Below, one piece after another: positions 47,005 through 56,819 of a DNA stretch of 64,000 nt (its first letter is position 1; the number at the start of each line of letters is the position of its first letter). The DNA is taken from contig NZ_FPAT01000015.1 of the NCBI RefSeq assembly GCF_900116555.1, forward strand, positions 62,001-126,000, given 5' to 3'. The notes beneath the pieces were generated by a model. That model saw only the letters and a program-made list of their open reading frames with translations. It did no database searches and was not told the DNA's origin. Source of the DNA: Actinopolyspora lacussalsi subsp. righensis (GTDB taxonomy: Bacteria > Actinomycetota > Actinomycetes > Mycobacteriales > Pseudonocardiaceae). A program made the translations under genes and the position numbers.

Positions 47005-47841
47005 ATGGCCGTCGTCACCATGAAGCAGTTGCTCGACAGCGGTGTGCATTTCGGGCACCAGACCCGCCGCTGGAACCCGAAGATGAAGCGCTACATCTTC
47101 ACCGAGCGCAACGGCATCTACATCATCGATCTGCAGAAGACCCTGTCCTACATCGACGGGGCTTACGACTTCGTCAAGCAGACCGTCGCCCACGGCGGCA
47201 CCATTCTGTTCGTCGGGACGAAGAAGCAGGCGCAGGAAGCCATCGCCGAGCAGGCGCAGCGCGTCAACATGCCGTTCGTCAACCAGCGCTGGTTGGGCGG
47301 CATGCTCACCAACTTCCAGACCGTGCATCGTCGGCTGCAGCGTCTCAAGGAACTGGAGACGATGGAGCAGACCGGTGGTTTCGAGGGGCGCACCAAGAAG
47401 GAGATCTTGATGCTGACCCGCGAGAAGGAGAAGCTGGAGCGCACACTCGGCGGTATCCGTGACATGTCCAAGGTCCCGAGCGCGATCTGGATCGTGGACA
47501 CCAAGAAGGAGCACATCGCGGTCGGTGAGGCCCGCAAGCTGGGGATCCCGATCGTCGCCATCCTCGACACGAACTGTGATCCGGACGAGGTGGACTACCC
47601 CATCCCCGGCAACGACGACGCGATCCGCTCGGCGGCCATGCTGACCCGCGTGGTCGCGGACGGTGTCGCGGAGGGCCTGATGGCCCGGAGTGGCCGCGGC
47701 GAGAGCGCCGAGACCGGCGAGAACCAGCAGGCAGCTTCCGAGGAGCCGCTCGCGGAGTGGGAGAAGGAACTGCTGACCGGTTCCGGTGAGTCCGAGGCCG
47801 CCGCGAACTCCGAGGCAGACCAGCAGCCGGCGCAGTCCTGA
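47005..47841 (+). CDS. rpsB: 30S ribosomal protein uS2
   Basis: Ribosomal protein S2, 278 residues: [46 protein letters not shown], and [24 protein letters not shown]. An acidic C-terminal extension (from about residue 230) is common in actinobacteria. ATG 47005 follows a GAGG-like sequence. Operon with tsf. Confidence 0.97.
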   Translation: MAVVTMKQLLDSGVHFGHQTRRWNPKMKRYIFTERNGIYIIDLQKTLSYIDGAYDFVKQTVAHGGTILFVGTKKQAQEAIAEQAQRVNMPFVNQRWLGGMLTNFQTVHRRLQRLKELETMEQTGGFEGRTKKEILMLTREKEKLERTLGGIRDMSKVPSAIWIVDTKKEHIAVGEARKLGIPIVAILDTNCDPDEVDYPIPGNDDAIRSAAMLTRVVADGVAEGLMARSGRGESAETGENQQAASEEPLAEWEKELLTGSGESEAAANSEADQQPAQS

Positions 47842-47936
47842 CGAACGGGGGCGTGCCCGCGCCTGTCGGGCGGGCGCGCCCCGTCACTTCGATTTCCCCA
47901 CCGCGTACACACTCCGACGAGGACGGACAACGCACG

Positions 47937-48752
47937 ATGGCGAACTACAGTGCGGCCGATGTGAAGCGTCTCCGCGACGTCACCGGCTCCGGCATGATGG
48001 ATTGCAAGAAGGCGCTCGAGGAGACCGAGGGCGACTTCGACAAGGCGATCGAGAACCTGCGCATCAAGGGCGCCAAGGACGTGGGCAAGCGGGCCGAGCG
48101 CTCCACCGCGGAAGGTCTGGTCGCGGGCGGTAACGGCGTCCTGATCGAGTTCAACAGCGAGACGGACTTCGTCGCCAAGAACGACGAGTTCGTGGAACTG
48201 GCCGACAAGATCGTGGCCGCCGCCAAGGAGGCGGGCTCGGCCGACGTCGAGACGGTCAGCGAAGCCAAGCTGGGTGACAGCACCGTCGGCACGGCCATTC
48301 ACGACCTGTCCGCCAAGATCGGTGAGAAGCTGGAACTGCGCAGGATCAGCGCCTTCGACGGCCAGGTGACCACCTACCTGCACCGTCGTGCGGCGGGACT
48401 GCCGCCCGCCGTGGGTGTCCAGGTCGAGTACACCGGCTCCGACGAGGAGGCCGCCCGGGGTGCCGCGATGCAGATCGCGGCGTTGAAGCCGCAGTACCTC
48501 TCTCGGGAGGACGTGCCCGAGGACATCGTCGAGAACGAGCGCAGGATCGCGGAGGAGACCGCCCGCTCCGAGGGCAAGCCGGAAAAGGCCATGCCCAAGA
48601 TCATCGAGGGCAGGCTCAACGGGTTCTACAAGGACAACGTGCTGCTGGACCAGCCCTCCGTCCAGGACAACAAGCGTTCCGTCAAGGATCTGCTGGACGA
48701 GGCCGGAGTCAGCATCACCCGCTTCGCGAGGTTCGAAGTCGGTCAGTCCTGA
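47937..48752 (+). CDS. tsf: elongation factor Ts
   Basis: Guanine-nucleotide exchange factor for EF-Tu, 271 residues. The N-terminal UBA-like domain has [37 protein letters not shown] is the EF-Tu-contact TDFV motif. ATG 47937 with GAGGACGG upstream; the longer frame reaching back to 47853 is not conserved. Follows rpsB by 95 bases; a terminator hairpin lies downstream. Confidence 0.97.
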   Translation: MANYSAADVKRLRDVTGSGMMDCKKALEETEGDFDKAIENLRIKGAKDVGKRAERSTAEGLVAGGNGVLIEFNSETDFVAKNDEFVELADKIVAAAKEAGSADVETVSEAKLGDSTVGTAIHDLSAKIGEKLELRRISAFDGQVTTYLHRRAAGLPPAVGVQVEYTGSDEEAARGAAMQIAALKPQYLSREDVPEDIVENERRIAEETARSEGKPEKAMPKIIEGRLNGFYKDNVLLDQPSVQDNKRSVKDLLDEAGVSITRFARFEVGQS

Positions 48753-48977
48753 GCTTCGCGTTGACGGCCGCGGAATCGTGCGTGTCGTGCGCCCCGCGGT
48801 TCCGGCGGCCAGGATGTTCACCGGAGTGTTCCGCGTCCGGCGGAGTACTCCGAGCGGGAGCTGTTCCGGAATGATCGTGGAACGGGACCACCAGCGAGCG
48901 GGATGTGAATCCGGCACGTGAGTCGGCACCCGTACGTGTCCTCGTCGTTTCCGGACGAATCCAGGAATCGATGTCCG

Positions 48978-49012
48978 CGCCCCGCCTTCGCAGCCCGAGG
49001 GCGGGGCGTTTT
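48978..49012 (+). terminator. hairpin and T-run placed just before the pyrH ribosome-binding site
   Basis: Perfect 9-bp GC stem (48978-48986 with 49000-49008) with a 13-base loop and TTTT at 49009-49012. The pyrH Shine-Dalgarno AGGAGG begins only four bases later (49016-49021). Either the end of rpsB-tsf or an attenuator in the pyrH leader. Confidence 0.8.
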
Positions 49013-49026
49013 CTCAGGAGGAGTGA

Positions 49027-49779
49027 GTGACTGACGACGGCGTACCCGCTGGTCATGTCGGTGAGGCCGGTTACCGACGAGTACTGCTCAAGCTGGGTGG
49101 CGAGATGTTCGGCGGCGGCAGTGTGGGGGTCGATCCCGACGTCGTGGGTACGGTAGCGCGGCAGCTGGCCGAGGTGGTCGCCAACGGGGTCGAGGTCGCG
49201 GTCGTCATCGGGGGCGGAAATTTCTTCCGCGGTGCGGAGCTGCAGCAACGCGGTATGGAACGCGCCCGCGGTGACTACATGGCGATGCTGGGCACCACGA
49301 TGAACTGCCTGGCGTTGCAGGACTTCCTGGAGCGTGAACACGGGATCGACACCCGTGTGATGACCGCTATCAGCATGGGGCAGGTCGCCGAACCCTACAT
49401 TCCGCGTCGCGCCAGTCGGCACCTGGAGAAGGGGCGCGTCGTCATTTTCGGTGCCGGGACCGGTATGCCGTACTTCTCCACCGACACGGCCGCCGCCCAG
49501 CGGGCTCTGGAGATCGGTGCCGAGGTGGTGTTGCTGGCGAAGGGGGTGGACGGTGTCTACTCGGCCGATCCCAAGACCACACCGGGTGCGGAGCTCTTCG
49601 ACAGCATTACCCACCGCGAGGTTCTGGAACGGGGACTGAAGGTCGCCGACGCGACGGCTTTCAGCTTGTGCATGGACAATCACATGCGGATTCTCGTCTT
49701 CAATCTCCTGGTGGAAGGCAACATAGCCCGTGCCGCCAGCGGTGCGAAAATCGGGACGCTGGTCAGCACCCCCGGTTAG
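49027..49779 (+). CDS. pyrH: UMP kinase
   Basis: Phosphorylates UMP to UDP, hexameric and feedback-regulated by UTP/GTP. The 250 residues have [60 protein letters not shown] and [17 protein letters not shown] 49027 follows AGGAGG by five bases. Standard pyrH-frr-cdsA order follows. Confidence 0.96.
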   Translation: MTDDGVPAGHVGEAGYRRVLLKLGGEMFGGGSVGVDPDVVGTVARQLAEVVANGVEVAVVIGGGNFFRGAELQQRGMERARGDYMAMLGTTMNCLALQDFLEREHGIDTRVMTAISMGQVAEPYIPRRASRHLEKGRVVIFGAGTGMPYFSTDTAAAQRALEIGAEVVLLAKGVDGVYSADPKTTPGAELFDSITHREVLERGLKVADATAFSLCMDNHMRILVFNLLVEGNIARAASGAKIGTLVSTPG

Positions 49780-49900
49780 CACTCCCCGGAACTCGTACTG
49801 GGATCCTGAGCGGGCTCCGGTGCGATCACACCCGGCCGGAGCGGTAACCAGTGTCGACAAACCCGTCGGAGCCTGCCGGCCCCGTACCGAAGGAGCAGCC

Positions 49901-50458
49901 GTGATTGACGAGACTCTTCTCGAAGCCGAGGAGAAGATGCAGAAGGCGGTGACGGTGGCCAAGGACGATCTGTCCACCGTTCGGACCGGCCGTGCCAATC
50001 CGGCGATGTTTTCCGGCATCGTCGTCAACTACTACGGTTCGCCGACTCCGTTGAATCAGTTGGCGAGCATCAATGTGCCCGAGGCGAAGCTCGTGGTCAT
50101 CAAGCCGTACGACGCCAGTCAGCTCGGTGCTATGGAACGCGCTGTTCGGGATTCCAATCTCGGGGTCAATCCGAGCAACGACGGCAACGTCATCCGCATA
50201 CAGATCCCCGAGATGACCGAGGAACGGCGTAAGGAGATGGCCAAGCTCGCCAAGCAGAAGGGCGAGGACGCTCGTATCACCGTGCGGAACCTGCGTCGTA
50301 AGGCCAAGGAAGAGATCGATCGAACCGTCAAGGACGGTGAGGTCGGTGAGGACGAGGGCACGCGCGGTGAGAAGGAATTGGAAAACATCACCCATCGCTA
50401 CGTTTCCCAGATCGACGAGCTGGTCAAGCACAAGGAAAACGAACTGCTCGAGGTCTGA
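49901..50458 (+). CDS. frr: ribosome recycling factor
   Basis: Splits post-termination ribosomes with EF-G. The 185 residues show the three-helix bundle pattern: [37 protein letters not shown], and [27 protein letters not shown] 49901 after AAGGAG; the longer frame into pyrH is not conserved. cdsA starts five bases after its stop. Confidence 0.97.
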   Translation: MIDETLLEAEEKMQKAVTVAKDDLSTVRTGRANPAMFSGIVVNYYGSPTPLNQLASINVPEAKLVVIKPYDASQLGAMERAVRDSNLGVNPSNDGNVIRIQIPEMTEERRKEMAKLAKQKGEDARITVRNLRRKAKEEIDRTVKDGEVGEDEGTRGEKELENITHRYVSQIDELVKHKENELLEV

Positions 50459-50462
50459 GGAC

Positions 50463-51344
50463 GTGGTAACCGCTGACCAGCGCGAAGGTGAGTCCGGAAT
50501 GTCGGCCGACGTGCCGGGCGATGCCGCACGCCCTTCCCGCGCCGGCCGGAACCTGCCCGCCGCGTTGGCGGTCGGGTTGTTGCTCGGCGCGGGAATCGTC
50601 ACCGCTCTGCTGACTTATCGCCACCTGTTCATCGGCATCGTTGCCGTGGCGGCGGCTCTCTCCGCTCTGGAGCTGGCGGGAGCGCTGCGGCGCGGGGCCG
50701 GTATTCGACTGGCGCTGTTCCCCGTCCTGCTGGGTGGACAGGCGATCATCTGGTTGTCCTGGCCTTACGGCTTGCGTGCCGTTCTGGTCGCCTTCGCCCT
50801 CACGACGCTGGCGTGTCTGGCCTGGCGTGTTCGACTGGGGGTCGATGGGTACCTGCGTGACGTCACGGCATCGGTGTTCACCACCGCCTACGTCTTCGTC
50901 TTCGCCGCGTTCGGGGCCATGTTGGTCGCTCCTTCCGACGGGGGTTTCCGCGCGCTGTGCTTCATGATCGGTGTCGTCGCCTCCGACACCGGTGGTTACG
51001 CTTCCGGAGTTCTGTTCGGGCGACACCCGATGGCTCCCCGGGTGAGTCCCAACAAGTCGTGGGAGGGATTCGTCGGTTCGCTGCTCTCCGGGGTGGCCGG
51101 GGGAGTGCTCTCCGTCGGGCTGCTGCTCGGCGGCGCCTGGTGGGTGGGGGCGCTGTTCGGCCTGGCGGTGGTGTGCAGTTCCACCATCGGGGACCTGATG
51201 GAGTCGTTGATCAAACGGGATCTCGACATCAAGGACATGGGGACCCTGTTGCCGGGACACGGTGGTCTGATGGACCGGATGGATTCGTTGCTGCCTTCGG
51301 CGGTGGTCGCCTGGAGCACGCTGTCCTGGTTGCTTCCGAGCTGA
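50463..51344 (+). CDS. cdsA: phosphatidate cytidylyltransferase
   Basis: Makes CDP-diacylglycerol from CTP and phosphatidic acid, the entry to phospholipid synthesis. About 293 residues with eight or so hydrophobic helices. The signature is SNKSWEGFVG-type (PNKSWEGFVGS here) and, near the C-terminus, the CDP-transferase signature KRDLDIKDMGTLLPGHGG with MDRMDSLL. GTG 50463 next to frr, or ATG 50499. Last of the pyrH-frr-cdsA unit. Confidence 0.95.
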   Translation: MVTADQREGESGMSADVPGDAARPSRAGRNLPAALAVGLLLGAGIVTALLTYRHLFIGIVAVAAALSALELAGALRRGAGIRLALFPVLLGGQAIIWLSWPYGLRAVLVAFALTTLACLAWRVRLGVDGYLRDVTASVFTTAYVFVFAAFGAMLVAPSDGGFRALCFMIGVVASDTGGYASGVLFGRHPMAPRVSPNKSWEGFVGSLLSGVAGGVLSVGLLLGGAWWVGALFGLAVVCSSTIGDLMESLIKRDLDIKDMGTLLPGHGGLMDRMDSLLPSAVVAWSTLSWLLPS

Positions 51345-51353
51345 CGGAAGACG

Positions 51354-52106
51354 ATGTTGGCTGGACTGTCGGTCAAACTCGCGGCCACTCGTGCGGTGCC
51401 CCTCGGGGACGTCGAGATCCGTCCTAGTCCCAACGCGTGGAACTGGCCGGACGTCTACGAGGTGGAAAACGCCGCGCAGGACGTCACCGGCGCCGTATGG
51501 GCGAAGCTGCGCGGCCTCCAGGACTGGCAGGGGCTCGACGTGGTCGACATCGGCTGTGGTGCCGGGTTTCATCTGCCGGTTTTCGCGAAACGGGCGCGCA
51601 GCGTCCTGGGCGTCGAGCCGTACCGCCCACTGGTCCGCCGTGCCCGGCGCAGGCTCGCGCGTTCGCGGTGCGGGGATTCGGTCCGTGTGGTTCGTGCCGC
51701 CGCTCACCGGTTGCCGTTGCAGGCTGGCTCCGTGGATCTGTTGCACGCTCGCACCGCCTATTTCTTCGGCCCGGGATGCGAGGCCGGTCTGGCCGAGGCT
51801 CGGCGTGTGCTGCGGTCCGGCGGTGCGTTGGTGATCATCGACCTGGACGGGCGTAGTGCACCGTACGGCGACTGGATGCGCGCCGACCTCACCGGTTTCG
51901 ACCCCGAGCGGATCGAGCGTTTCTTCGCCTCCCGGGGGTTCGACAGCTTCGACGTCGAGACTCGCTGGGAATTCGACGACCGGAACAGCTTGGAAGCCGT
52001 GCTGCGGATCGAGTTCTCCCCGCCCGTGGCCCGCCGGGCCGTCGAATCGATTCCCGGGACGGCTCTCCCGGTGAACTACCGGATTCGAATTCGTCGCGAG
52101 GAGTGA
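51354..52106 (+). CDS. class I SAM-dependent methyltransferase
   Basis: A 250-residue soluble methyltransferase: VVDIGCGAGFHLPVFAKRA (SAM motif I, near 60), a second acidic strand GVEPYRPL, and LAEARRVLRSGGALVIIDLDG (motif III). The substrate is unknown. It follows cdsA after nine bases, so it is probably transcribed with it. A small-molecule or lipid substrate is possible but not shown. Confidence 0.85.
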   Translation: MLAGLSVKLAATRAVPLGDVEIRPSPNAWNWPDVYEVENAAQDVTGAVWAKLRGLQDWQGLDVVDIGCGAGFHLPVFAKRARSVLGVEPYRPLVRRARRRLARSRCGDSVRVVRAAAHRLPLQAGSVDLLHARTAYFFGPGCEAGLAEARRVLRSGGALVIIDLDGRSAPYGDWMRADLTGFDPERIERFFASRGFDSFDVETRWEFDDRNSLEAVLRIEFSPPVARRAVESIPGTALPVNYRIRIRREE

Positions 52107-52378
52107 TCGGTTTTCTTCGTTCGGTATCGTGTCGAGCGATCGAATATCCGGTTTCCGTGCGTTCGCGCGTGGTCCCGGGGCGTCGAGCGGTTTCGTTCGC
52201 CGCGGGCGACCACTGTTCCTGACTCGGATCACCGGTTTCGACCGGGCCCGTTTCGCGGTTGGTGAGTAACCCGAACGGCGCCTTGCCATCCCCGCTTTTC
52301 CATGATCGACTGTGTTCGAGAGAAGTCGGGGGGCCGTCGCTTCGGAGATTCCGGTTGGTTGGCGGGAGTGCGGTAACT

Positions 52379-52861
52379 ATGACTGGGGGACCGGTCGAAA
52401 CGCTCGTGACTGGATTGGATCGAGTCGCGCGAATGGAGCCCGGCGAACGTACCGACGCGGTGCGTGATCTGGACAGGAACTGTCCGATGTACCGATCGCT
52501 GCGGAAGACGGTCACCGTGGCGCGGATCGTCGCCTTCGCCTCCGGGCTGGCGTTGTGCGTGGCCGTGCTGTTATTGGCCCAGCGTTCTCCGATCGAATGG
52601 GTGGCGGGGTTCGTGTTCGCGGGGTTGTTCGGTTTCGGATGGGTGGTCGTTCGGCTCACCGACAGCAGGTTCGACCTGTTGCTCGCCGTGCTGGGCGCCT
52701 ACGAAGCCGAACGGACGAGGGACGGTTCCGCCGTGGAGGACTCGCCGGGGCGTTCCGGTTCTCGGACCGTCGTCGCGGAGCGTGCCGCGCTGTTCGGCGA
52801 GAACTCCCGGTCTGCCGATCACGGTTCCGGGGGCGGCTCGGCCTCCGACGACCCCGCATGA
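52379..52861 (+). CDS. hypothetical two-helix membrane protein
   Basis: A 160-residue protein of unknown function. Two hydrophobic segments (about 47-70 and 75-95: VARIVAFASGLALCVAVLLLA and VAGFVFAGLFGFGWVVV) are flanked by a charged N-terminal region and a Ser/Gly/Asp-rich tail. ATG 52379 is preferred; a start at 52259 would add 40 weak residues. It has an in-frame TTA leucine codon at 52571-52573. It ends about 55 bases before the first IS element and is the last plus-strand gene before the accessory segment. Confidence 0.55.
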   Translation: MTGGPVETLVTGLDRVARMEPGERTDAVRDLDRNCPMYRSLRKTVTVARIVAFASGLALCVAVLLLAQRSPIEWVAGFVFAGLFGFGWVVVRLTDSRFDLLLAVLGAYEAERTRDGSAVEDSPGRSGSRTVVAERAALFGENSRSADHGSGGGSASDDPA

Positions 52862-52917
52862 CGACTTCCCGGCGCTGCCCCGGTCGCCACTACCGCTGCC
52901 ATCACTGTTATGCCTTA

Positions 52918-53766
52918 GAGTTCCTAACGTATTGCGTTCGGGAGACGGTGCCAGCAAATGAGGCTGGTGGCCAGGGCGAGGAAGCCGTGATGGATGTCAG
53001 CACGACGCTCCCAGCGGATGGCCAGACGCCGAAACTGATGCAGCAGGGCCAAGTTTTGTTCGACAACCCAGCGCACGGCCTGGTTGGTGTCGCGGGTTTT
53101 GCGCCGGCTGATGAACGGCTGGATGCCGCGTTGGCGCAGATGAGCACGGTAGGTGTCGTGATCGTAGCCGCGGTCGGCGACGAGGGCATTGGGATTGCGC
53201 CGGGGCCGTCCGCGTCGCCCACGCACGGGCGGGATCGCCTCGATCAGCGGCAGAAGCTGGGTGATGTCGTTGCGATTGCCACCGGTGAGGATCGTCGCCA
53301 GTGGAATGCCTCCGCCATCGGTGATCACGTGGTGCTTCGAGCCTGTTGTGCCTCGATCCACCGGGCTTGGCCCCGTCTGGAGACCCCCTTTTTGGCGCGA
53401 ACATGGGAGGAATCCGCAATCGCCCGGGACCAGTCGATCTGCCCGGCCGCATTCAGTTCGGCCAGCAACACCGCCTGCAGCCGGTCGAACACACCGCAGG
53501 CCTGCCAGTCCCGCAACCGTCGCCAACACGTCATCCCGGACCCGAAGCCCAACTCCTGGGGAAGGTCTTCCCAGCCGATGCCCGTATAGAGCACGAACAG
53601 GATGCCCCGCACCACCTGCCGATCCGGCAACGGCTTCGGACCCGTCCGACTCGCCGGACGCACCGGCAACAACGGCTCGAGCCGCTCTCACAACTCGTCC
53701 GAGACCACCCACGGCGCAGCCCCCCAGGATCATCCCAGCCCGGTATCACCAATGTGTTAGGGGCTC
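52918..53766 (-). mobile_element. IS5-family (IS427-type) insertion sequence, 849 bp
   Basis: Imperfect terminal inverted repeats (GAGTTCCTAACGTATTG at the left; the right end inverted reads GAGCCCCTAACACATTG) are flanked by the 3-bp target duplication TTA at 52915-52917 and 53767-53769. TNA targets are usual for the IS427 group. The transposase is on the minus strand. Confidence 0.88.
52924..53715 (-). pseudogene. IS5-family transposase, two frames joined at an A5G5 slip, with a nonsense codon
   Basis: The first frame (to about 53384) has the DUF4096-like segment GILFVLYTGIGWEDLPQELG and ends SSHVRAKKG. The second frame (from 53384 down to 52924) has SKHHVITDGGGIPLATILTGGN, VADRGYDHD and RWVVEQNLALLHQFRRLAIRWERR, the DDE-type C-terminus. 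They meet at a run of five A and five G (53384-53393 on the complement). Near the start of the first frame a TGA (53688-53690) replaces an expected Trp (DEL-W-ERLEPLLP), so full-length protein is unlikely. Confidence 0.8.
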
Positions 53767-53772
53767 TTACAC

Positions 53773-54176
53773 AAAAAACTTGACAAGCCCTGTGGATGCC
53801 TCCCACCTGCGCGGCCGCGTCCACGATCGCCCGGGACCAGTAGTCCAACTGGCCGGGAACATTCAGCTCGTCCAGCACCGCCCGATGCGGCCTGCGCCAG
53901 AGCCCCTCGCGTGTCCAGCGTTGGAACCAGCGATGCGCTCCTCGGGGGACTCACCCCGAAACTGGGTGGCAGATGTCGCCAAGCACACCCGCTGGTGACC
54001 ACGAACACAATCGCGGTAAATGCCGCCCGCGCCTCCGCCGGGGCTCGGCACCACCCTACGGACGCACTCCCGCCTGCGGCATCAACGCTCCGACCACTCG
54101 CCCGGCACCAACCGACGCGACAACTCATCCATCACCCACGATCATCACACTCCCACATAACCAACTGAGATACAGT
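53773..54176 (-). pseudogene. fragment of a second IS5-family element (transposase N-terminus)
   Basis: Minus-strand sequence resembling the transposase N-terminal domain: FTAIVFVVTSGCAWRHLPPSFG in one frame, then RAVLDELNVPGQ in another, closely like the copy at 58.5-59.4 kb. The right end reads CTGAGATACAGT, and TTA follows at 54177-54179. The left half is missing and at least one frameshift separates the pieces. Confidence 0.7.
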
Positions 54177-54179
54177 TTA

Positions 54180-54505
54180 ACTGCTGCCGTTGGTCGAGGC
54201 GATCTCGCCGGTGCGAGGGCGACTGCGGCGCAAGCCCGAAATCCTCGTTGCCGACTGCGGCTACGGAGACGTACCGGCATCTGCTGCGCCAACGAGGGAT
54301 CCGTCCACTGATCAGCCGTCGTGGCACCCGGGGCATCAACCAGCCCGTGTGCTGGGTCGTCGAACAAACCCTGGCGCTGCTGCATCAGTTCCGCCGTCTG
54401 GCCACCCGCTGGGAACGCCGCACCGACCTCCACCACGACTTCCTCACCCTCACCACCAGCCTCATCAGCTGGTACCGACTCCCCAACCAAACGCATTAGA
54501 AGATC
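54180..54505 (+). pseudogene. fragment of a third IS5-family element (transposase C-terminus, plus strand)
   Basis: Plus-strand remnant in the opposite orientation: LLPLVEAISPVRGRLRRKPEILVADCGYG in one frame (shown only in outline at 54181-54265), then RHLLRQRGIRPLISRRGTRG and VVEQTLALLHQFRRLATRWERR in the next frame. It is closest to the 52.9-kb copy. A single-base shift near 54268 breaks the frame. The right end reads ATTAGAAGATC followed by TAA. It abuts the previous fragment, implying nested insertion or deletion. Confidence 0.72.
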
Positions 54506-54582
54506 TAAACGTAGTTGACATACTGATTGATCTCTATTATTGTTTATTTGGCTCGATGCTACATCGATCCATGAGGTGCTGA

Positions 54583-55578
54583 ATGGATTCAAAACGCCCG
54601 TTCCGTCCTGGTTTTATCTGCACCACCGGTTCGTGTTTCGTTGCCATCGACCAAGTACAGCCTGTCGCGATATCTCTATCCCCAGCGGGAGAAGTTCTCG
54701 ACGTGACCTCCTGGGCGGATCAGGTGTCCCCGGCCGTTACGAAGAAGCGCACGATTGCCTCGGGCAAGGACTGCGTGTTCGTGTGTGACTGGCCGCCTTC
54801 ACTAAGCGCATCGAGTGGGATGAGAACACCGTTTGCCACCGTCGTCATCGCCGTCGCCCCCTCCGGGCAACTATCTGCTTCAGTGAGTGAGTGCACCGAG
54901 ATTCCACCGCAGAGTCGGAGGGATAGGTATCTGAAGGATCCGAAAGATACCTACACCATCGAGGATATCCACATTATTGAAGAAATTCAGCAAAATTGGG
55001 TATTCCGCATTCACTTGATCGGCAAAAACTGGCACTCCGAAGTTTTATACGAAACCGAGCGGATCGACTTCCCAGCTCCGGCACATATCACCTCGCAGGC
55101 CGTCCTGGGCAACGTGGCGGCGATGTGCGTGCAACGGGCGAATAAGAGGCCGTGGACGTTTCGCCCGAAGTGTGATATTCAACTTGCCACCGCGACCGAG
55201 TACGGTTTGACGAGTACGCAGATATCGAGTATAGATATCGGCCACCTGTGCTGGCCTCGCGAGCGGAACGGAACTGCCGTGCGCCGTGAACTCGGCCAGT
55301 ATTTGGATTTCGCCTGCGGTAGCTTGTATGCTGCGATCAGTAAAGGAGCGTACGATCCGCAGATAGTTGTGCACGGTATCGGTCTGGACACAGTGATCGA
55401 GCTGTGGTTCAAGCTCGATGTCTTCCCGGGGATCGACTTTTGTCGTCAGGACATTCCCTTCGACGAAACTGGAAACATCGCCGGGCTGCGTGCCTACACA
55501 ATCATGCTGGACGAGGACATCGAATTCAGTATACTTCAAGGCGATTTCGACACCTCTGGCAGCGTCGCCTACGTCTAG
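54583..55578 (+). CDS. hypothetical protein of unknown function
   Basis: A 331-residue soluble-looking protein that I do not recognise. There is no signal peptide or membrane helix. It has seven scattered cysteines and a mixed beta-rich composition (for example IDQVQPVAISLSPAG near 18 and YTIEDIHIIEEIQ near 120). Base composition (about 53% G+C in one sampled 60-base line) and AT-ending codons, including TTA at VL-Y near 55043, differ from the core genes, suggesting transfer. ATG 54583 has GAGGTG at 54573-54578. A sensible peptide continues in another frame just after its stop, so it may be frameshifted. Confidence 0.5.
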   Translation: MDSKRPFRPGFICTTGSCFVAIDQVQPVAISLSPAGEVLDVTSWADQVSPAVTKKRTIASGKDCVFVCDWPPSLSASSGMRTPFATVVIAVAPSGQLSASVSECTEIPPQSRRDRYLKDPKDTYTIEDIHIIEEIQQNWVFRIHLIGKNWHSEVLYETERIDFPAPAHITSQAVLGNVAAMCVQRANKRPWTFRPKCDIQLATATEYGLTSTQISSIDIGHLCWPRERNGTAVRRELGQYLDFACGSLYAAISKGAYDPQIVVHGIGLDTVIELWFKLDVFPGIDFCRQDIPFDETGNIAGLRAYTIMLDEDIEFSILQGDFDTSGSVAYV

Positions 55579-55654
55579 TACTGCAGCCGTCTTCAATGGG
55601 TACTTCACATCACCACCGGAATTCAACGGCTCCGAGCTAAGCTCTGATTATCAA

Positions 55655-56740
55655 TTGTGGGCGTCCTCAAGTGGTAGGTCCGGCAGTAGGGTTGAGCAGG
55701 AGTTCATTGAAGACCTGATTGGGTTTGCGCCATCCGAGATTCTCGCGTGGCCGATCATTGAGTTCGTCGATGACCGCGTCGAGTTCGGGTTGGCTGTAGT
55801 CGGATAGGTCGGTTCCTTTTGGAAAGTACTCACGCAGCAGCCAGTTGGTGTTCTCGTTGGTGCCGCGTTGCCACGGCGAATGGGGTCGCAGAAATACACG
55901 GGCATGTTCGACCGCATCGTGAAGTCCGCATGGCGGTTTTCCTTACTCTGGTTCAGGTGATGCTGTTCTGCAGAAATGAGGGAAGTTTTCCATTTTTTGG
56001 CCAACAGGTAGGCGACCCGTTCTACACGTCGGCCGTAGGGAATGCGGACAAGCATCGTATAGCGTGTGTGGCGTTCCACCAGTGTGGCGATCTGGGATTG
56101 ATCCGCTTTCCCCAGGATCAGGTCACCTTCCCAGAAGCCGGGTACGGCCCGGTCGTCGGCTTCTTTGGGGGCGGTCGCTGATCATAACCATGTCGGGAAT
56201 CTTGCCGCGTGTTTCCGCCGTCCGCGATGGGCTCTCGCGGCGTGCGCGCCCGCTGCGCAGCGCCAGCTTCAGCTCGGTGGAGCAATTGTCCTCGTGCTTG
56301 CAGGAACAATGCCTGGTAGATCGTTTTGTGTGGGACGCGCATCGAGGACTCGCCTCGTGCTGCGTGCTGTGTGGGAAGGTAACGGCTGATCTGTTCCGGC
56401 GACTATTTCTTGTCGAATCCCTCGTTGACCGCCTGATGCAACTCGGGGTGTGTTTCCGGTTTCCGCGCTTTGGGGAGTTCCGACTGTTTCTCGGAACGCT
56501 GCTGCGCCGTCACCGCGTGATAGTTGGCGTTCCCGCCGTTGCGAGCTATTTCCCGCGATATTACCGACGGATGTCGTCCGAGTTCGGCTGCGATATACCG
56601 ATGCGACACCTCACTCGCGATTCCACGGGAAATGGTTTCCCGCTCTTCGAAAAAATTGACTTGTCACGCGCCACGCAGACCACCTTTCATGACAGGTTAC
56701 TTGATTATCTCACGTGACGCACTGACCACTGGAGCTGGCT
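55655..56740 (-). mobile_element. decayed IS30-family element
   Basis: About 1.1 kb. Candidate ends are CCTCAAGTGGTAGGTC at the left (about 55664) and, inverted at the right, AGCTCCAGTGGTCAG (about 56724-56738). Transposase pieces lie in several minus-strand frames: HRYIAAELGRHPSVISREIA (N-terminal helix-turn-helix, about 56550-56610), MRVPHKTIYQALF (about 56310-56342), and VERHTRYTMLV with MPVYFCDP (DDE domain, 55651-56079). At least two frameshifts; not functional. Confidence 0.72.
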
Positions 56741-56819
56741 GTGTAAACTTCAACATTCGATGTTTCGCAGGGCCGCTCTGAATGTCGACCCCGCGAAACA
56801 ATCTATTTATTTTTGAGGT

